Source: Chryseobacterium shigense | GTDB taxonomy: Bacteria > Bacteroidota > Bacteroidia > Flavobacteriales > Weeksellaceae | Direction of reading: 5' to 3' | Length of the DNA: 64,000 bases | Assembly: GCF_014207845.1 (NCBI RefSeq) | Contig: NZ_JACHLC010000001.1 | Coordinates: 806,001 to 870,000, forward strand | Part shown: piece after piece, positions 18,769 to 28,191 of the stretch | How positions within the stretch are numbered: the stretch's first letter is position 1 | How the letters are laid out: each line of letters begins with the position of its first letter | Notes under the pieces: generated by a model | What the model was told of the DNA's origin: nothing | The model's input: the letters and a program-made list of their open reading frames with translations, nothing else | Databases searched by the model: none | Translations under genes and position numbers: made by a program

Positions 18769-18862
18769 AATTGGATTAATTCAGAAGTACTTGATTAGAT
18801 AATGGATAATTGTGATTTTGAAGAGAATCCGTTATCCATTTTTACTTTAAAAACCTAAAATC

Positions 18863-19213
18863 ATGATCATCAGAATAATTAATTCAATACTGATTCTCAT
18901 AGCAGTGTTTATGGGAATTAAACAGGGATATGCCATGCTTGCCGGAAAATCTGAAATGATGGAAATGTTCGGTAAGTGGGGATTTAATAAAACCGCATTA
19001 GCAATAAATGGAGGTATTACAATGATTGCAGCTTTAATGATCTTATTCCCTAAAACCTTTGTCTGGGGAAACTTTCTGATGGCTGCCGGAATTTTACTCA
19101 TCATTTGCCTGCACCTTCTGGGTAAGGATCTGAAAGGAGTTCTCATTGAGCTTCCGTTTTTACTCCTGAACCTGGCCATTATTTATCTGCAATACCCTTT
19201 AAAAAATGCATAA
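18863..19213 (+). CDS. DoxX-like small membrane protein
   Basis: 116 residues with four hydrophobic segments: IINSILILIAVFMGIKQGYA, ALAINGGITMIAALMILFP, FLMAAGILLIICLHLLG and LPFLLLNLAIIYL. Length and topology fit the DoxX/DUF4267-like group of small quinone-associated membrane proteins. The next gene starts 2 nt after the stop. Its partner and substrate cannot be told from sequence. Confidence 0.72.
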   Translation: MIIRIINSILILIAVFMGIKQGYAMLAGKSEMMEMFGKWGFNKTALAINGGITMIAALMILFPKTFVWGNFLMAAGILLIICLHLLGKDLKGVLIELPFLLLNLAIIYLQYPLKNA

Positions 19214-19215
19214 CA

Positions 19216-19650
19216 ATGAAAAGTATATTAGTTACTATGGTCATATGCATATTCAGCCTTACAGCATGTGGGCAGCAGAATTCATCCTCAAACAATAAAA
19301 CTCATAAAACACAACAGAAATATAATAATATGGATACCGGTAAATTAACAAACAATACAGTAAAAGAAGCTTTCGATGCATGGCAAAAAGGAGACAGCCA
19401 GACTTTTTTATCTTTCTTTACGGCAGATGCAAAATTATACGATGACGGAAGCCCGAGAGACTTTCAGAAATTTGTAAAGGATGCTTGCGGGCATGAACGT
19501 TTCACCACCATTGACAAAGTGGAAAACGAAGGAAAAGATATCTATGGTAACTTCCATACAGAAAGCTGGGGCGATTTTAGAACCTATTTCAAATTTCATT
19601 TCGATGCAGATGGAAAAATCTCACGTCTTGATATAGGTCAAGCCAATTAA
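19216..19650 (+). CDS. SnoaL/NTF2-like lipoprotein
   Basis: 144 residues with a lipoprotein signal (ICIFSLTACGQQ). After a 30-residue Ser/Asn-rich linker, the body is an NTF2/SnoaL-like cone: VKEAFDAWQKGDSQTFLSFF, ADAKLYDDGSPRDFQKFVKD, then KFHFDADGKISRLDIGQ. The fold serves many small-molecule enzymes and binding proteins; which one applies is unknown. It lies between the DoxX-like and aldehyde dehydrogenase genes with gaps of 2 and 18 nt. Confidence 0.82.
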   Translation: MKSILVTMVICIFSLTACGQQNSSSNNKTHKTQQKYNNMDTGKLTNNTVKEAFDAWQKGDSQTFLSFFTADAKLYDDGSPRDFQKFVKDACGHERFTTIDKVENEGKDIYGNFHTESWGDFRTYFKFHFDADGKISRLDIGQAN

Positions 19651-19668
19651 TCCCCAAAATATAAGACT

Positions 19669-21042
19669 ATGAATAATTATCAGTCGATTTTTGATGCACA
19701 AAAAGAATTCTTCTTTACAGATGCTACCAAAACCTATGAGTGGCGGATAGACCAGCTGAACAGACTGGAAAAAATGCTTGTTGAAAACCAGGACGTATTT
19801 TGCCAGGCGTTGAAGACAGATTTTAACAAACCTCCTTTTGAACAGCTTTTTGAAATTACCGTTCCACTGGGCAATGTAAAATATTACAAAGAAAACCTTC
19901 AACAACTAATGGCTCCAGAACCTGTTGCCATCCCTGAAGGGCTTGAGAAAACAGGTAATAAAGGCATCATTTATAAAGAACCTTTTGGTGTAACATTGGT
20001 CATAGGGCCATTTAATGCTCCCATATTACTGCTTTTGGATCCTGCAATTGCGGCTCTGGCTGCCGGAAACCCCGTTATTCTTAAACCGGCCAATACCACA
20101 CCAGCCGTGGCAAAACTTTTTGCGGAACTTATCCCCAAATATTTCGAACCGGAAGCTGTGAATGTCGTGACCGGAGGACGTGAGGAAATTACAGAACTTT
20201 TAAAATTACCCTTTGATTTCATTTTTTTCACAGGAAGTTCAGCTGTAGGAAAGGTAATAATGAGAGCTGCCGCAGAAAATCTTACCCCTGTTATTCTCGA
20301 ATTGGGTGGACAGAATCCTACCGTTGTGGATGAAACGGCCAACCTGGATATTGCGGTAGACAGAATTGCATGGGGGCACAATGCCATTTCAGGTCAATGG
20401 TGCATTGCGCCGGGCTATGTGTATGTACATGAAAGTATTGCGGATGTTTTCATTAATAAATTAAAAGAATCAACAATAAAAATGTACGGTGAAGATCCAC
20501 AGCAGAGCCCTGATTTTGCAAGAATGATCAGTGAGCATGATGCAGAAAGGGTAGCTTCCTATATCATTCCTGAAAAGGTGGTTTTAGGAGGAAGGTATGA
20601 TATCAGGGACAGGTATGTGGAACCGACCATCCTGTATCCAAGTACCTGGGAAGATCCCGCTTTGCAACAGGAGATTTTCGGTCCGGTTCTGCCTGTAATG
20701 GTTTATTCTGATTTTAAGGAAATTGTGAATATTATCAAAAGAAAACCTAAGTCACTTGCAGCTTACATCTTCAGTAAAAATCAGGAGAATATTGACTATT
20801 TCCTGAATTCGGTTTCATTTGGAGGCGGATGCATCAATCAGACGAATCTGCATTGCTGGATAGACAGTCTTCCATTCGGAGGAGTAGGCTACTCTGGCAT
20901 GGGAAAATATTATGGAAAAGCAGGATTTGATGCATTAAGCAACACCAAAGCCATGTTAATCGGGAATCCTGATCTTGAACTGGATGTTTTTCCACCATAT
21001 GCCAATAAGGATATTGCTAAAAACCTGAGTGTTTTTGGATAA
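19669..21042 (+). CDS. Aldehyde dehydrogenase, class 3-like
   Basis: 457 residues, the length of class 3/coniferyl-aldehyde-type ALDHs. NAD-binding motif FFTGSSAVGKVIMRAAAENL, general base Glu in VILELGGQNP, catalytic Cys in SGQWCIAPGYVYV, and EIFGPVLPVMVY are all present. It oxidises an aldehyde to a carboxylate. It is the largest gene of the likely operon from 18.9 to 23.5 kb, followed after 33 nt by an ion channel. Confidence 0.93.
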   Translation: MNNYQSIFDAQKEFFFTDATKTYEWRIDQLNRLEKMLVENQDVFCQALKTDFNKPPFEQLFEITVPLGNVKYYKENLQQLMAPEPVAIPEGLEKTGNKGIIYKEPFGVTLVIGPFNAPILLLLDPAIAALAAGNPVILKPANTTPAVAKLFAELIPKYFEPEAVNVVTGGREEITELLKLPFDFIFFTGSSAVGKVIMRAAAENLTPVILELGGQNPTVVDETANLDIAVDRIAWGHNAISGQWCIAPGYVYVHESIADVFINKLKESTIKMYGEDPQQSPDFARMISEHDAERVASYIIPEKVVLGGRYDIRDRYVEPTILYPSTWEDPALQQEIFGPVLPVMVYSDFKEIVNIIKRKPKSLAAYIFSKNQENIDYFLNSVSFGGGCINQTNLHCWIDSLPFGGVGYSGMGKYYGKAGFDALSNTKAMLIGNPDLELDVFPPYANKDIAKNLSVFG

Positions 21043-21075
21043 TTGCAGGAGGTTCTTTAATTTTATAAAACACAA

Positions 21076-21732
21076 ATGATTAAAAAGCTACAGGAAAGAA
21101 AATACGAAATCCTTTTATTAGCCCTGATGCAGCACTTATTTGTAGGAATATTCCTCACAGATATGGATTTTTATACCCGTGTTGTATGGCCCGTTAATAT
21201 GCTCGTTCTGGGGTTGGGATCTGTCTTTTTGTTTACAGGAAAGCACAGCTGGAGGCACTGGTTCAGGAACCTGCATTTTATTGTTATTTTGCTGTTACCC
21301 ATCGGAATTCCGTTTTTTAAGGATTTTTCATGGTATTTCACATTTCTGAATATTAATTATGTAGTGTTTTTCTGCTTTCTTTTCACGGAAGTAGTAAGAT
21401 TTCTGCTAAAACCGGGATATATCAACACCGATATTATTTCAGCATCCATATGCGGATATATGCTGCTGATAGAAATTTCGGTTTTTTCACTGCAATTTTT
21501 CCAGTACCGCGATCCTGCATCTTTCAAAGGAGTTGATCTGTCTTCACCTGCGCTTACATTTATGGATCTGGTCTATTTCTGTTCCATCACTTTTACAAGC
21601 ATTGGCTTTGGAGATATTACCCCCAATACCCATGTTACGAAACTGATTACCGCTTTTGTGGGAATCGCGGGGCAGTTTTATACCGTTGTACTGGTAGGTA
21701 TCCTGATCAGTAAATTTTCATCAAAAAATTAA
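21076..21732 (+). CDS. Potassium-channel-like membrane protein
   Basis: 218 residues with about five to six hydrophobic segments. Near the C-terminus the pore helix and selectivity filter read CSITFTSIGFGDITPNTHVT, with GFGD in place of the more common GYGD; the following segment (FVGIAGQFYTVVLVGILISK) is the inner helix. There is no cytosolic RCK domain. It is 6 nt upstream of the bestrophin gene, so coupled expression of two channels is likely. Confidence 0.87.
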   Translation: MIKKLQERKYEILLLALMQHLFVGIFLTDMDFYTRVVWPVNMLVLGLGSVFLFTGKHSWRHWFRNLHFIVILLLPIGIPFFKDFSWYFTFLNINYVVFFCFLFTEVVRFLLKPGYINTDIISASICGYMLLIEISVFSLQFFQYRDPASFKGVDLSSPALTFMDLVYFCSITFTSIGFGDITPNTHVTKLITAFVGIAGQFYTVVLVGILISKFSSKN

Positions 21733-21738
21733 ATTATT

Positions 21739-22755
21739 ATGAATACAGGCTCACATTATAAACTTTACCATTTTATTCCGTGGACGCGGAGAAAGATTTA
21801 TAAAATGCTTATTTTAAGTATTGTTCCCACAGCACTGTTTTATTTTCTGGGATGGAAGTGGCTGGCTATTCCCTGGGTTCCGGTAGCCTTGCTTGGCACT
21901 GCCACTGCATTTATTTCAGGGTTTAAAAATACCCAGACCTATAACCGGAGCTGGGAAGCCCGCCAGATTTATGGGGCCATCATCAATAACAGCCGCAGTT
22001 TCGGCATTTTGGTTAAAGATTTCATAAGAGCAGATGATGAAGTACAGGAGAAAGCTTTGCATCAGCAGGTTATTTACCGTCATTTTGCATGGCTTACGGC
22101 GTTAAGATTCCAGCTCAGGGAAACAAAAAGCTGGGAACATGTAAAAACGAAAAGCTACAATAAAGAATACCTGCAATATTATAAAGTACCTGAATGGGAA
22201 AGTAAGCTTGAAGATGAGCTCAAAGTATTTTTAAGTGATGATGAACTTCAGTATGTGCTTTCTACCAAGAACAGGGCCACACAAATCATTGCTTTACAGT
22301 CTGCCCAGCTGAGAAAATTAAATGAGGAAGGCAAAATTTCAGAGTATAATTATACTGCACTTGAAAACCAGTTCAAGGAATTGTATGACCAGCAGGGAAA
22401 ATGCGAACGGATCAAGAATTTTCCTTATCCAAGACAGTTTTCAAGCATCAATCTCTATTTCACGAATGCATTGTGTTTTTTGCTCCCTCTAGGATTTTTA
22501 GGGGAATTTTCTAAAATGATTGAAAAATTTGGAGATCATATAGTCTGGCTTACCATTCCGTTCAGTGTACTTTTAGGCTGGGTTTTCCTGGTTTTGGAAC
22601 AGATAGGAGAGAGTACGGAAAATCCGTTTGAAGGCAATGCCAACGATATTCCCATTACCCAGATCAGCAGGAATATAGAAATTGACCTTCGTGAAATGCT
22701 GGGTGAAAAAGAACTTCCACCTGCGATACAGCCTGTTAATAATATTGTTATGTAA
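21739..22755 (+). CDS. Bestrophin-family anion channel
   Basis: 338 residues. The bestrophin pattern is clear: a first membrane pair (MLILSIVPTALFYFLGWKW, VALLGTATAFISGFK), the NRSWEARQIYGAIINNSRSF motif, and a late membrane pair (LYFTNALCFLLPLGFLGEF; IPFSVLLGWVFLVLEQIG) followed by ENPFEG, the conserved acidic/Pro segment of the family. Bacterial bestrophins are pentameric channels for anions or cations. It is 17 nt upstream of an LCIB-type carbonic anhydrase gene, suggesting that bicarbonate could be the ion. Confidence 0.9.
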   Translation: MNTGSHYKLYHFIPWTRRKIYKMLILSIVPTALFYFLGWKWLAIPWVPVALLGTATAFISGFKNTQTYNRSWEARQIYGAIINNSRSFGILVKDFIRADDEVQEKALHQQVIYRHFAWLTALRFQLRETKSWEHVKTKSYNKEYLQYYKVPEWESKLEDELKVFLSDDELQYVLSTKNRATQIIALQSAQLRKLNEEGKISEYNYTALENQFKELYDQQGKCERIKNFPYPRQFSSINLYFTNALCFLLPLGFLGEFSKMIEKFGDHIVWLTIPFSVLLGWVFLVLEQIGESTENPFEGNANDIPITQISRNIEIDLREMLGEKELPPAIQPVNNIVM

Positions 22756-22772
22756 AAACAAAAAATAAAATT

Positions 22773-23516
22773 ATGAGTATAGAATCAGTAAGAAAATGGT
22801 ATCCGAAGGCTTTAACGTCTATTGATACAGTCAACCGTTTATTAGACACAATTGAAAAACATCTGGAATTAAAACCTAACCAGTTAATGCACGCAGACAG
22901 TATGTGCTGTGATGATGTGAATGCCATACAATATCCGCCAAGAGCCTATGAAATGCTGGGTCCGTTTCATTTGGGGGGACTTGATGGTTTCCCTTTTGCC
23001 GGACTTACGGGAATGGGAGCTTTTGCACACCATGTTCCGGAAGATGGGGCAGTAATTATTTTTTATGCTCCTCACATCGGGATTACCAAAGAAGGACAGA
23101 TAGGAGAGATAAGCAGAATAGGGCAGAGCAGTAATTCAGCATGTTGTGGTGCTGCAAAAGGAGCGCTTGGAAAACTGGCGGCAGGACAGATTATTGAAGG
23201 AAATATCACATCGCTGGATTTCCAGATGAATACCATCGAACAAATCTTCCTTCACAGTAAAGAAAGAATCCTGAATGCGGAAAATCAGATTTTTGAGGCA
23301 ACGGAAGTAATGTATGAAGCCATAGATGAGCGTATAGAAGTACTGGTAAAGGAAACCAGCTATCCTTGCAAGTATGTAATTCTTGTAGGAGGTATTTTCA
23401 TCAACGGAGATAAAGATATGGGTTCATTCTGCCAGTATAAAAAGTTTGAGTATATCAACCTTGAAACAAAAGAACGAAAGAGCCTGATGGAACAGTATTA
23501 TGAACAGTTAGTATAG
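22773..23516 (+). CDS. LCIB/C-type carbonic anhydrase-like protein
   Basis: 247 residues, soluble. The motif set fits the limiting-CO2-inducible protein B/C domain: MCCDDVN (Cys45-Cys46-Asp47), FHLGGLDGFPFAGLTG, AFAHHVPEDGAVIIFYAPHI (His86-His87, His101) and ACCGAAKGALG (Cys124-Cys125). In the known family a Cys-His-Cys set binds zinc next to an Asp. The first Cys, a His and the second Cys are thus available here. I assign the family from motif memory, without a search. It is the last gene of the operon and a strong terminator follows. With the bestrophin it may form a bicarbonate/CO2 handling pair. Confidence 0.72.
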   Translation: MSIESVRKWYPKALTSIDTVNRLLDTIEKHLELKPNQLMHADSMCCDDVNAIQYPPRAYEMLGPFHLGGLDGFPFAGLTGMGAFAHHVPEDGAVIIFYAPHIGITKEGQIGEISRIGQSSNSACCGAAKGALGKLAAGQIIEGNITSLDFQMNTIEQIFLHSKERILNAENQIFEATEVMYEAIDERIEVLVKETSYPCKYVILVGGIFINGDKDMGSFCQYKKFEYINLETKERKSLMEQYYEQLV

Positions 23517-23531
23517 AATATATTTTCATAA

Positions 23532-23569
23532 AAACAGTTTACAGATCTTATAATGTCTGTAAACTGTTT
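23532..23569. terminator. Bidirectional terminator
   Basis: AAACAGTTTACAGA and TCTGTAAACTGTTT form a perfect 14-bp stem with a 10-nt loop. It separates the plus-strand carbonic anhydrase operon from the convergent T9SS cargo gene. Confidence 0.85.
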
Positions 23570-23592
23570 ATGAAAAAACAAAAAAACGATAT

Positions 23593-24897
23593 TTATTTTT
23601 TTAAGACTTTAAAAGATTTAATGCTTCCGTCTTCAAAAGTGGCCACTGCAATATAGTTGCCGGTTTTCAATCCTGATAAATCTATTTTAGCTTCTGTATT
23701 ATTGACAGGAATGTTGGCAATAACCAATCTGCCGTCTGCTGAATATACGGATACGGATTTTATCCTTTTTCCGCTGGAAATATTGAGAAGGTCTTTTACA
23801 GGATTGGGATAAATGCTTATATTATGGGATGTTGTTTTTACTTCATTCGCTGCAAGTACAGATTCACCCAATCTGGCGACCCATCCTTCGGCAAAAATAG
23901 GAGGGATGGTATTGTCGAAGCCACAAATATATTTCCCATCTGAAGATATGCCCATTCCGGTACCGAGTTTTCCGTCAAATGTATTGAGTGTTATACCCTG
24001 AGACGTTAAAAGATCAGTCAGTAAAACAGGAGCAGGACCCAATGAAGGGTGATAGATAATTACTTCTCTGTCCCCTATCATTCCGCAATATCCCACAGCA
24101 GTACCATTTTCGGATACGGAAACAAATACGGCATCCGTATATCCTGCAGGAGCATCAAAAGACTGATAGGTATTGGTATTGATGTTATAAATGAATGCTT
24201 TACTGCCTTTGTTTCCTACAACCAGTCCCGCATTGTTTACATCGTTGGCTTCACCGTATTCAGGTGTACCGAAATCTATATAATGAAGTGCACCGCCTGC
24301 ATCAAAATAGGCAGGAACCCTGAAAGTCCCCATTCCGAAGATATCTTCCCGGTCAATCCATCCGGCTGCCACTCCGTTATTGTTTACAGCAGCTCCCCGA
24401 GCGTTTGTATACAAGAGATCTCCGGTAAGTTTCGTGAGCGTGCCGGATTCTGTATTATAGATAAAAGGATAGCTGCTTCCGACATTGGATGAAGTCATTT
24501 GCCCCGTTACATATACACTGTTCTCTGAGATTCCTTTTGCGTCTCCGAACCAGCTGTTTCCGGGAGTGTCACCTGGAAAATATCCGATAGCCGTCCAGTT
24601 TCCGTTCTTCCGGTAAGCTGCCTGGGTTAGGTTGGAACCGTCGGATGCTGTAAAAGGCATATTTCCTGCAATATTCCCTGAATCATTTAGCCGGTTGGTT
24701 GCACTTGCTACAGATTCTATCGGGGTACTTGCACCGGCACTGTAACTGTAATATCCGCCAGAGTGTACGGCGTTGCCGTTGCTGTTAATGTCATATAATC
24801 TTGTGCCCATACCGGAAACTATTATGAATTCGGTTTGTGCGTTTAAAGCCAGGCTGCTTAGCAGTAAGCATACTGAAATAAGTCGATTTTTTCTCAT
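23593..24897 (-). CDS. Secreted repeat protein with type IX secretion sorting domain
   Basis: 434 residues with a signal peptide (ALNAQT). The body consists of repeated strands with INSNGNAV, LNDSGNIAG, VNNNGVAAG, VNNAGLVVG, VSENGTAVG and ISSDGKYICG, the pattern of HAF-type/bacterial extracellular beta-propeller repeats. The last about 75 residues are a type A T9SS sorting domain: ISIYPNPVKDLLNIS, then VYSADGRLV, LSGLKTGNYIAVATFEDGS and the basic end FKVLKK. It should be exported through the outer membrane and attached to the surface or released. The function is unknown. Confidence 0.88.
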   Translation of the reverse strand: MRKNRLISVCLLLSSLALNAQTEFIIVSGMGTRLYDINSNGNAVHSGGYYSYSAGASTPIESVASATNRLNDSGNIAGNMPFTASDGSNLTQAAYRKNGNWTAIGYFPGDTPGNSWFGDAKGISENSVYVTGQMTSSNVGSSYPFIYNTESGTLTKLTGDLLYTNARGAAVNNNGVAAGWIDREDIFGMGTFRVPAYFDAGGALHYIDFGTPEYGEANDVNNAGLVVGNKGSKAFIYNINTNTYQSFDAPAGYTDAVFVSVSENGTAVGYCGMIGDREVIIYHPSLGPAPVLLTDLLTSQGITLNTFDGKLGTGMGISSDGKYICGFDNTIPPIFAEGWVARLGESVLAANEVKTTSHNISIYPNPVKDLLNISSGKRIKSVSVYSADGRLVIANIPVNNTEAKIDLSGLKTGNYIAVATFEDGSIKSFKVLKK

Positions 24898-25676
24898 ATA
24901 ACAAAGAGTTTATTCAGTGAAGTTCTTTTCTTTTATCAGGTAATACAAACTTTTATAGTGAGAATATCTGAATTACTTACGGTGATTTTGCTTTTAAATA
25001 AAATCCAGACTGTTGATACAGGGTAGATTTCCGCAGGTTTTATGTATTATTCTTCTGTAATCTTGTGTTTTTTTTTGAATTAACTAATTTTTTTATAAAG
25101 TTAAGATTGAATATGTAATAAAAATAATAATAAAAGGTTTTTTTTTCATATTTGTTAAAATGATAATCGTATATTAGTTACATGATATTCCGGTTAGAAA
25201 ATGATCAGGATTTGGTTGGTCGTCCCAAAAAATGGATGTCAGGATATAGATTGTTTAATTACTGTGATATGCATAGTTTTATGCGTGATTAGAGGAAGGA
25301 TTTGAGATTGAGAAGTGATAAATTCTGTTAAATTTTGGCTTCTGAATAGAACACAATAGGTATTTTGAAACTGAAAGAAAATTACGGACTTAGAAAAAAC
25401 TGGCAATTATTATTTTGAATATTTATGTTAAGGTTTAAAAATATACTTATACTGAGTGGAATCCCGAAGTTTTATTATGTCTTCGTAATTTCATGGAAAA
25501 TAACTCCACGGTATTTATCAGGTATTTACTATTCTGAAAAAACAAAAATTACTTTAACTTTGCAATAGAATGATATGTAATTATTATTAAATATTTTATA
25601 AGTCAATTATATAATTAAAAACTAACACCAAGAGAACTTTAAATAATCAGAAAATTAATTTAGCTGATAGACAGAT
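24898..25676. other. Long AT-rich intergenic region before the histidine kinase
   Basis: No ORF of credible length is present (one 36-codon frame at 25182-25292 has no family features). The first part must hold the promoter of the minus-strand T9SS gene. The end holds the kinase promoter, with TAACTTTG at 25555-25562 and a leader of about 110 nt. I see no repeat or strong hairpin. Confidence 0.55.
25555..25562 (+). promoter_or_regulatory. Bacteroidota -7 box for the histidine kinase operon
   Basis: TAACTTTG matches the -7 consensus TAnnTTTG exactly. The predicted start of transcription is near 25569, giving a 5' UTR of about 108 nt. Confidence 0.6.
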
Positions 25677-27419
25677 ATGAAATATAAATTCTTAGATTTT
25701 AAATTAAGGAAAGTTGTTCATTACTCATTGATCGTGTGTATATTACTGATACAGGTCATTATAGCCATATTCTTTTATAACGAATTTGTCAATGAAAAGA
25801 AACTGAAATTTATTAAAAATCGGCTGGATCAAAGCAGAGTATTAGGCGGATTAACAGATAACTCGAGAAAAGATTTCATGGATGCTCAGAATTACTTTCA
25901 GAAGTATATGCTCAGCCAGGATGACAAAGATCTGAAGCTATATTTTCAATCCCTTGAAAAGCTTAATAATAATTTCGAAAAAATAAATGATTATGGAGAT
26001 AAAAATCCAGGATTGAAAAACAGACTCGCCCAGCAAAAAAAGGATACCCTGAAAATTATAAAACTGCAGACCGTTATAGATTCTGTATATCAATATTCTT
26101 TAAACCCGCCTGTACAAAAGGTCGAAGAGCCAAGTTTTGAGCTGGAAAGGTATAAAAATACCGATGATTTTGAAGACCTGAACATACAGACCCAGACCTA
26201 TTCTGATACAGTTAAAAAGAAAGGTCTGATGGGGCGTTTAAGAGATGCAATATCTGGTAAAGTGAATGTGCAAAAGGAAAGCACGGTGATCACCATGACC
26301 AATAAAAAACCTGCAAACCTTTCCAAAATAAAACAAAGGATGGATAGTCTGGTAAACTCCATAGATAAACATTATACCACTGAAGTTAAAAAGATCCAGC
26401 GGTCAACCGTTCAGAACCAGCTTTCCACCGCCAAAAACAAACAGGAAAATATAACGTTTTATGGTAATTTCAGTAAATTACTGGTTTACAGCAACAGGCT
26501 GATCAATGTCTATGAAAAAGCTATTAAAGATTTTAAATCTGAGCTGGAAAAAGAATACAATGAGCAGAGTTCCAATAATAACAGAATCAGAACCTATCTG
26601 GTACTTGGGCTGATGACCCTGATGTTCATTGTATCCATTCTGATCATGTATTTCACAAGAATGGCATTCATATACGAGCAAAAGCTTAACGCTGCAAATG
26701 AAGAGAACAGAAAGAGCCTTAATTTTAAAAACAGGATCCTTGGAATGCTGAGTCATGAACTGATGTCTCCGCTGAAGATTATCAATATTTTTATTGATAA
26801 GATCAACAAGACTACAAAAGATGAGACCACAAAGGATTATCTTAAATCGATAAAATTCACCAACAGTACCCTGCTTATACAGTCTACCCAAATTCTGGAA
26901 TATACAAAGAACCAGGAAACAGAGAAAAAACTGGTAAAAACGGTATTTAACCTTAAAGATGAAATTAATTCTATTGTAACCGCCATTACGCCTTATATAG
27001 AAACAAGGAATAATAAATTTCTGGTAACGGACAGGATTCCTGAGAATCTTATCGTAAATTCGGATAATATAAAAATTAACCAGATATTTATGAATATCCT
27101 GGGAAATGCAAATAAGTTCACAGAAAACGGACAGATTGATCTTACCATGTTCACCGAAAAGATAGATGAAAACAATATTTCCCTCATCACAACAATAGGG
27201 GATACCGGTGTAGGAATTTCTGAATCTGATCTTGGGAAAATTTTTGAACCTTATTATCAGGGAATGGTTTCTGACGAAATTGATAATTTTGGCGCAGGAT
27301 TGGGATTGAACTTATGTAAGGAAATTATAGAGCTCTTCAACGGAGATATATCCGTTTCAAGTAAGCTTCATAAAGGAACAAAAGTAACATTCAGAATTAA
27401 TTTAAATATCAGTAAATAG
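25677..27419 (+). CDS. Membrane sensor histidine kinase
   Basis: 580 residues. Membrane segment 1 is at about 16-34, a 270-residue periplasmic coiled/helical sensor domain follows, and segment 2 is near 305-325 (YLVLGLMTLMFIVSILIMYF). The DHp motif FKNRILGMLSHELMSPLKII places the phosphoacceptor at about His360. The ATP-binding domain shows NQIFMNILGNANKF (N box), GDTGVGIS (G1), FEPYYQG (F box) and GAGLGLNLCKEI (G2). Its stop is 3 nt from the response regulator start, so the two are a cognate pair. The signal is unknown. Confidence 0.93.
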   Translation: MKYKFLDFKLRKVVHYSLIVCILLIQVIIAIFFYNEFVNEKKLKFIKNRLDQSRVLGGLTDNSRKDFMDAQNYFQKYMLSQDDKDLKLYFQSLEKLNNNFEKINDYGDKNPGLKNRLAQQKKDTLKIIKLQTVIDSVYQYSLNPPVQKVEEPSFELERYKNTDDFEDLNIQTQTYSDTVKKKGLMGRLRDAISGKVNVQKESTVITMTNKKPANLSKIKQRMDSLVNSIDKHYTTEVKKIQRSTVQNQLSTAKNKQENITFYGNFSKLLVYSNRLINVYEKAIKDFKSELEKEYNEQSSNNNRIRTYLVLGLMTLMFIVSILIMYFTRMAFIYEQKLNAANEENRKSLNFKNRILGMLSHELMSPLKIINIFIDKINKTTKDETTKDYLKSIKFTNSTLLIQSTQILEYTKNQETEKKLVKTVFNLKDEINSIVTAITPYIETRNNKFLVTDRIPENLIVNSDNIKINQIFMNILGNANKFTENGQIDLTMFTEKIDENNISLITTIGDTGVGISESDLGKIFEPYYQGMVSDEIDNFGAGLGLNLCKEIIELFNGDISVSSKLHKGTKVTFRINLNISK

Positions 27420-27422
27420 ACT

Positions 27423-28076
27423 ATGGAAGAGCCAATTGAAAATAAGGAGGTTGTAATTCTTTTAGCGGATGATCACAGTATTGTACGCCAAGGGATTGCC
27501 ATACTGGTTGATGAAGTTGTTCCAAATTCAATAGTTTATCAAACCTCATCTTCACAGCAGATTGTGGAGCTGGTGAAAACAAAAGGTGTAGAAATAGCCA
27601 TTATTGATGCTCATTTTCCGGATGGAAATAGCCTTCATATTATACCGCAAATGAAAAGTGTTAATCCTGATATTAGGGTTTTGGTTTTCTCCGGTCTGGA
27701 AGAAGACCTGCATGTGCTTAAGTTCATTAAAGCCGGAGCCAGCGGATATGTAAGTAAACTAAGTGAAGAGGTAGAGATAAGACAGGCAATTTCAGATATT
27801 GTACATAAAGGAGAATATTTTTCTCCGCTTTCCCGCAACTTAATGTTACAGCTGGTTCAGAATCCGGATCTCATCAACCCGCTTAGCCGTTTAACCGGCA
27901 GAGAACTGCAGATTGCAGAAATGTATGCAGAAGGACATGGGAATCTTGAGATTGCCAATGAACTGAATATAAAGCAAAATACCGTAAGTACGATCAAGAA
28001 AAATATTTTTGATAAATTAAAAATTGAAAACCTTGTCGAGCTTATTGACCTTATCAATACTCATCATAAAATATAA
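27423..28076 (+). CDS. LuxR/NarL-type response regulator
   Basis: 217 residues. The receiver domain has the acidic pair in LLADDHSIVRQG, phosphoacceptor Asp62 in AIIDAHFPDG, and the conserved Ser and Lys in VFSGLEED and GYVSKLSEE. The LuxR HTH is complete (LTGRELQIAEMYAEGHGNLE, then NTVSTIKKNIFDKLKI). It is the partner of the upstream kinase. The four-unit non-coding array with palindromic sites begins within 30 nt of its stop; NarL-type dimers bind palindromes, so I infer these sites as candidates for its target. Confidence 0.93.
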   Translation: MEEPIENKEVVILLADDHSIVRQGIAILVDEVVPNSIVYQTSSSQQIVELVKTKGVEIAIIDAHFPDGNSLHIIPQMKSVNPDIRVLVFSGLEEDLHVLKFIKAGASGYVSKLSEEVEIRQAISDIVHKGEYFSPLSRNLMLQLVQNPDLINPLSRLTGRELQIAEMYAEGHGNLEIANELNIKQNTVSTIKKNIFDKLKIENLVELIDLINTHHKI

Positions 28077-28113
28077 GATTCCTCTATTTTTTATAAACAA
28101 AATATATATCGAT

Positions 28114-28186
28114 AAACATCTATAGTTTTATCGATATATATCGATGTTTATTATGCGGAATATTTTCCCATAATGTCGTTACTTTG
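28114..28186 (+). promoter_or_regulatory. Operator and promoter of array unit 1
   Basis: AAACATCTA at 28114-28122, the perfect palindrome ATCGATATATATCGAT at 28130-28145, and TTACTTTG at 28179-28186. A larger dyad also exists (ATAAACATC at 28112-28120 and GATGTTTAT at 28144-28152). No clear -33 TTG/TTTG box is visible, which would fit an activator-dependent promoter. The palindrome centre is about 54 nt upstream of the expected transcription start. Confidence 0.7.
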
Positions 28187-28191
28187 CCTTA

